From positions 1 to 5,767 of the forward strand of contig USAP01000113.1 in assembly GCA_900552775.1 (NCBI GenBank): a stretch of 5,767 nucleotides of DNA. Direction: 5' to 3'. This document shows, one piece after another, positions 4,755-5,767 of this stretch. A program made the position numbers and the translations under genes. The notes beneath the pieces are model-generated. The model was not told where the DNA came from. It searched no databases and worked only from the letters and a program-made list of their open reading frames with translations. Position 1 is the first letter of the stretch. Every line of letters begins with the position of its first letter. The DNA is from an uncultured Eubacteriales bacterium (lineage in GTDB: Bacteria; Bacillota; Clostridia; UMGS1883; UMGS1540).

Positions 4755-5390
4755 TTATAATGCCGCCAAAATTTCATCGGCAATATTTTTCATTCCCAAA
4801 ACGGTGGGGTGACCGTTATCTTTATCTATTTTCGTAAGAACAATATTTTGTATGGAATAATGCGCGCAGATTTCGGACATAACGGACGATATTTCCTCTT
4901 TAAGATCTGTATTTGTTATGTTTATGATGCGCGCCTTCGGGCATGTTTTCTTTAAAGTTTCAAAAAGCTCGCAAAGGGCGGGGGAGAAGCTTTTTAAATC
5001 TTCATCTGTCCGTCCGGAATATTTAGGCTTGCCTATGGGTGAATCCGCCCAGGAGTCGTTTGTGCCGCCGAAAACAAATATTGTGTCTATATCGGAGGGT
5101 TTATATTCGCCGGTGTCAAGCCAGTCTGCAATGCGGCCGACAAATGACGTGTCGGGGCAATATTTCCCTTCATATGTAATATTGCAAACGGTGGTGCCGG
5201 AATAGCTGCAATTTTTGAGAAGATGCGAATTGGTTTCGTTTATAACATGCATCCACCACGTTTCTTCCGCGGTTTTCAAGCTGTCGCGCTGTTCTGCGGA
5301 AGGGTAATACGTATCAAAATTTTCAGGTATCACGCCTTCAAATGTGGAGTAACTGTCTCCGAGGATAAAAACATTTCCTAAAGATTTCAT
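4755..5390 (-). CDS. SGNH/GDSL-family hydrolase
   Basis: A putative esterase or lipase-like hydrolase of 211 residues with a Rossmann-like SGNH fold. Block I is FILGDSYS (8-15) with nucleophile S13. Block II is NCSYSGTTVC with oxyanion glycine G65. Block III is GGTND with N111. Block V is DNGHP with the catalytic D191/H194 pair. All four SGNH residues are present. No signal peptide is seen, so it is probably cytoplasmic, perhaps deacetylating a carbohydrate or small ester; the substrate cannot be told. The frame is open further upstream, but the start at 5390 (MKSLGNVF) is preferred because AAGGA lies about nine bases before it. The ATG nine bases earlier would overlap that site. A strong terminator follows. 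Sequence upstream of about 5447 encodes an unrelated SecA piece on the other strand, so its native promoter may be incomplete. Confidence 0.88.
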   Translation of the reverse strand: MKSLGNVFILGDSYSTFEGVIPENFDTYYPSAEQRDSLKTAEETWWMHVINETNSHLLKNCSYSGTTVCNITYEGKYCPDTSFVGRIADWLDTGEYKPSDIDTIFVFGGTNDSWADSPIGKPKYSGRTDEDLKSFSPALCELFETLKKTCPKARIINITNTDLKEEISSVMSEICAHYSIQNIVLTKIDKDNGHPTVLGMKNIADEILAAL

Positions 5391-5446
5391 GAAGATCATT
5401 CCTTTTTGTAAATTTGCGTGATTAATTCTATCATAGGGCAGAGTGA

Positions 5447-5767
5447 TTGTCTGAATTGAACCAGCTGCTTCTTCCAATCATTCCGTTAGAACCAGTTACC
5501 GAGGAGATGGTTTCAGAAGTTAAGAATAATAAAGAACTGAAGCATCTGCTGAAGGAGAAGGCTGTGAAGTTGTATGAGGCAAAAGAGACAGAGTTCCCTG
5601 AACCGGAACAGTTCCGTGAGTTAGAGCGAGTTGTCTTATTGAAAGTGATTGACCAAAAATGGATGGATCACATTGATGATATGGATCAGCTTCGTCAGGG
5701 TATCGGACTTCAGGCATATGGACAGAGAGATCCGCTTGTTGAGTACAAGATGGCAGGATTCGATATG
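5447..5767 (+). pseudogene. secA: SecA fragment (helical scaffold region), no start, cut at right edge
   Basis: An open frame of 107 codons running off the window. Highly conserved SecA sequence is plain: [13 protein letters not shown], then [40 protein letters not shown] and EYKMAGFDM. In full SecA, the preprotein translocase ATPase, this is the helical scaffold part near three quarters to four fifths of the protein. The homology starts abruptly at L-S-E-L-N-Q; the codon just before is TGA (5444-5446), and no start or ribosome site is present. The sequence just left belongs to the upstream region of the opposite-strand SGNH hydrolase gene. It is therefore either a broken gene, a piece moved by rearrangement, or an assembly join to another genome. 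The protein style recalls Lachnospiraceae-like clostridia. Confidence 0.9.

Noticed and set aside
5391..5477. Longer N-terminus for the SGNH hydrolase
   Set aside because: The extension enters the SecA-coding segment on the other strand, lacks a ribosome site, and the conserved fold starts only at MKSLGNVF.
5520..5717. A 65-codon frame on the - strand near the right edge
   Set aside because: It lies opposite the clearly coding SecA frame and is a shadow.

Overview
The window looks like chromosomal DNA from an uncultured gut-type clostridium (Bacillota, class Clostridia). The evidence is strong AGGAG-type ribosome binding sites, AT-leaning wobble usage in moderately GC-rich genes, a CysK and Fe-S Rrf2 pair of clostridial type, and a replication-type protein of the HTH_36/DUF6017 kind common in clostridial mobile elements. 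The species cannot be named from the sequence.

Layout. Positions 1-213 hold a GC-rich, possibly structured segment followed by an AT-rich leader. Positions 214-1593 are a tight two-gene operon on the + strand: cysK (cysteine synthase) and an Rrf2-family regulator with three cysteines spaced for an Fe-S cluster. Positions 1594-2207 carry no gene: first a large nested inverted repeat just behind the operon, then repeat modules. Positions 2208-4140 hold two leftward genes that look like strays from mobile DNA: a helix-turn-helix/DUF6017-like replication-type protein and a phage-tail-fibre-like protein with two 34-residue repeats. A reduced repeat copy separates them. Positions 4141-4754 hold a second full copy of the repeat modules and a perfect bidirectional terminator. 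Positions 4755-5390 encode a leftward SGNH/GDSL hydrolase. From about 5447 to the right edge the + strand encodes an internal piece of SecA that begins abruptly without a start codon, which points to a chimeric join or a rearrangement.

The most interesting part is the repeat system. I divide it into modules: X (83 bp), Y1 (about 85 bp), Y2 (a terminator-like hairpin), Y3 (an 81-bp two-level stem structure with a Shine-Dalgarno-like tail) and Z (61 bp). Two nearly full direct copies, A (1849-2184) and B (4230-4570), lie 2.38 kb apart, and a third, C (about 3086-3186), is Y1 joined directly to Z. X lies left of copy A and right of copy B, so direct X repeats bracket the two foreign-looking genes. 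Between A and B, hairpin arms differ by compensating base changes while loops diverge, suggesting selection on folded structure. The block may be a cassette-like island inserted beside the cysK operon. No integrase, transposase or reverse transcriptase is visible in the window.

Functionally, only cysK and its regulator form a clear pathway unit (cysteine supply linked to Fe-S status). The other genes appear independent.
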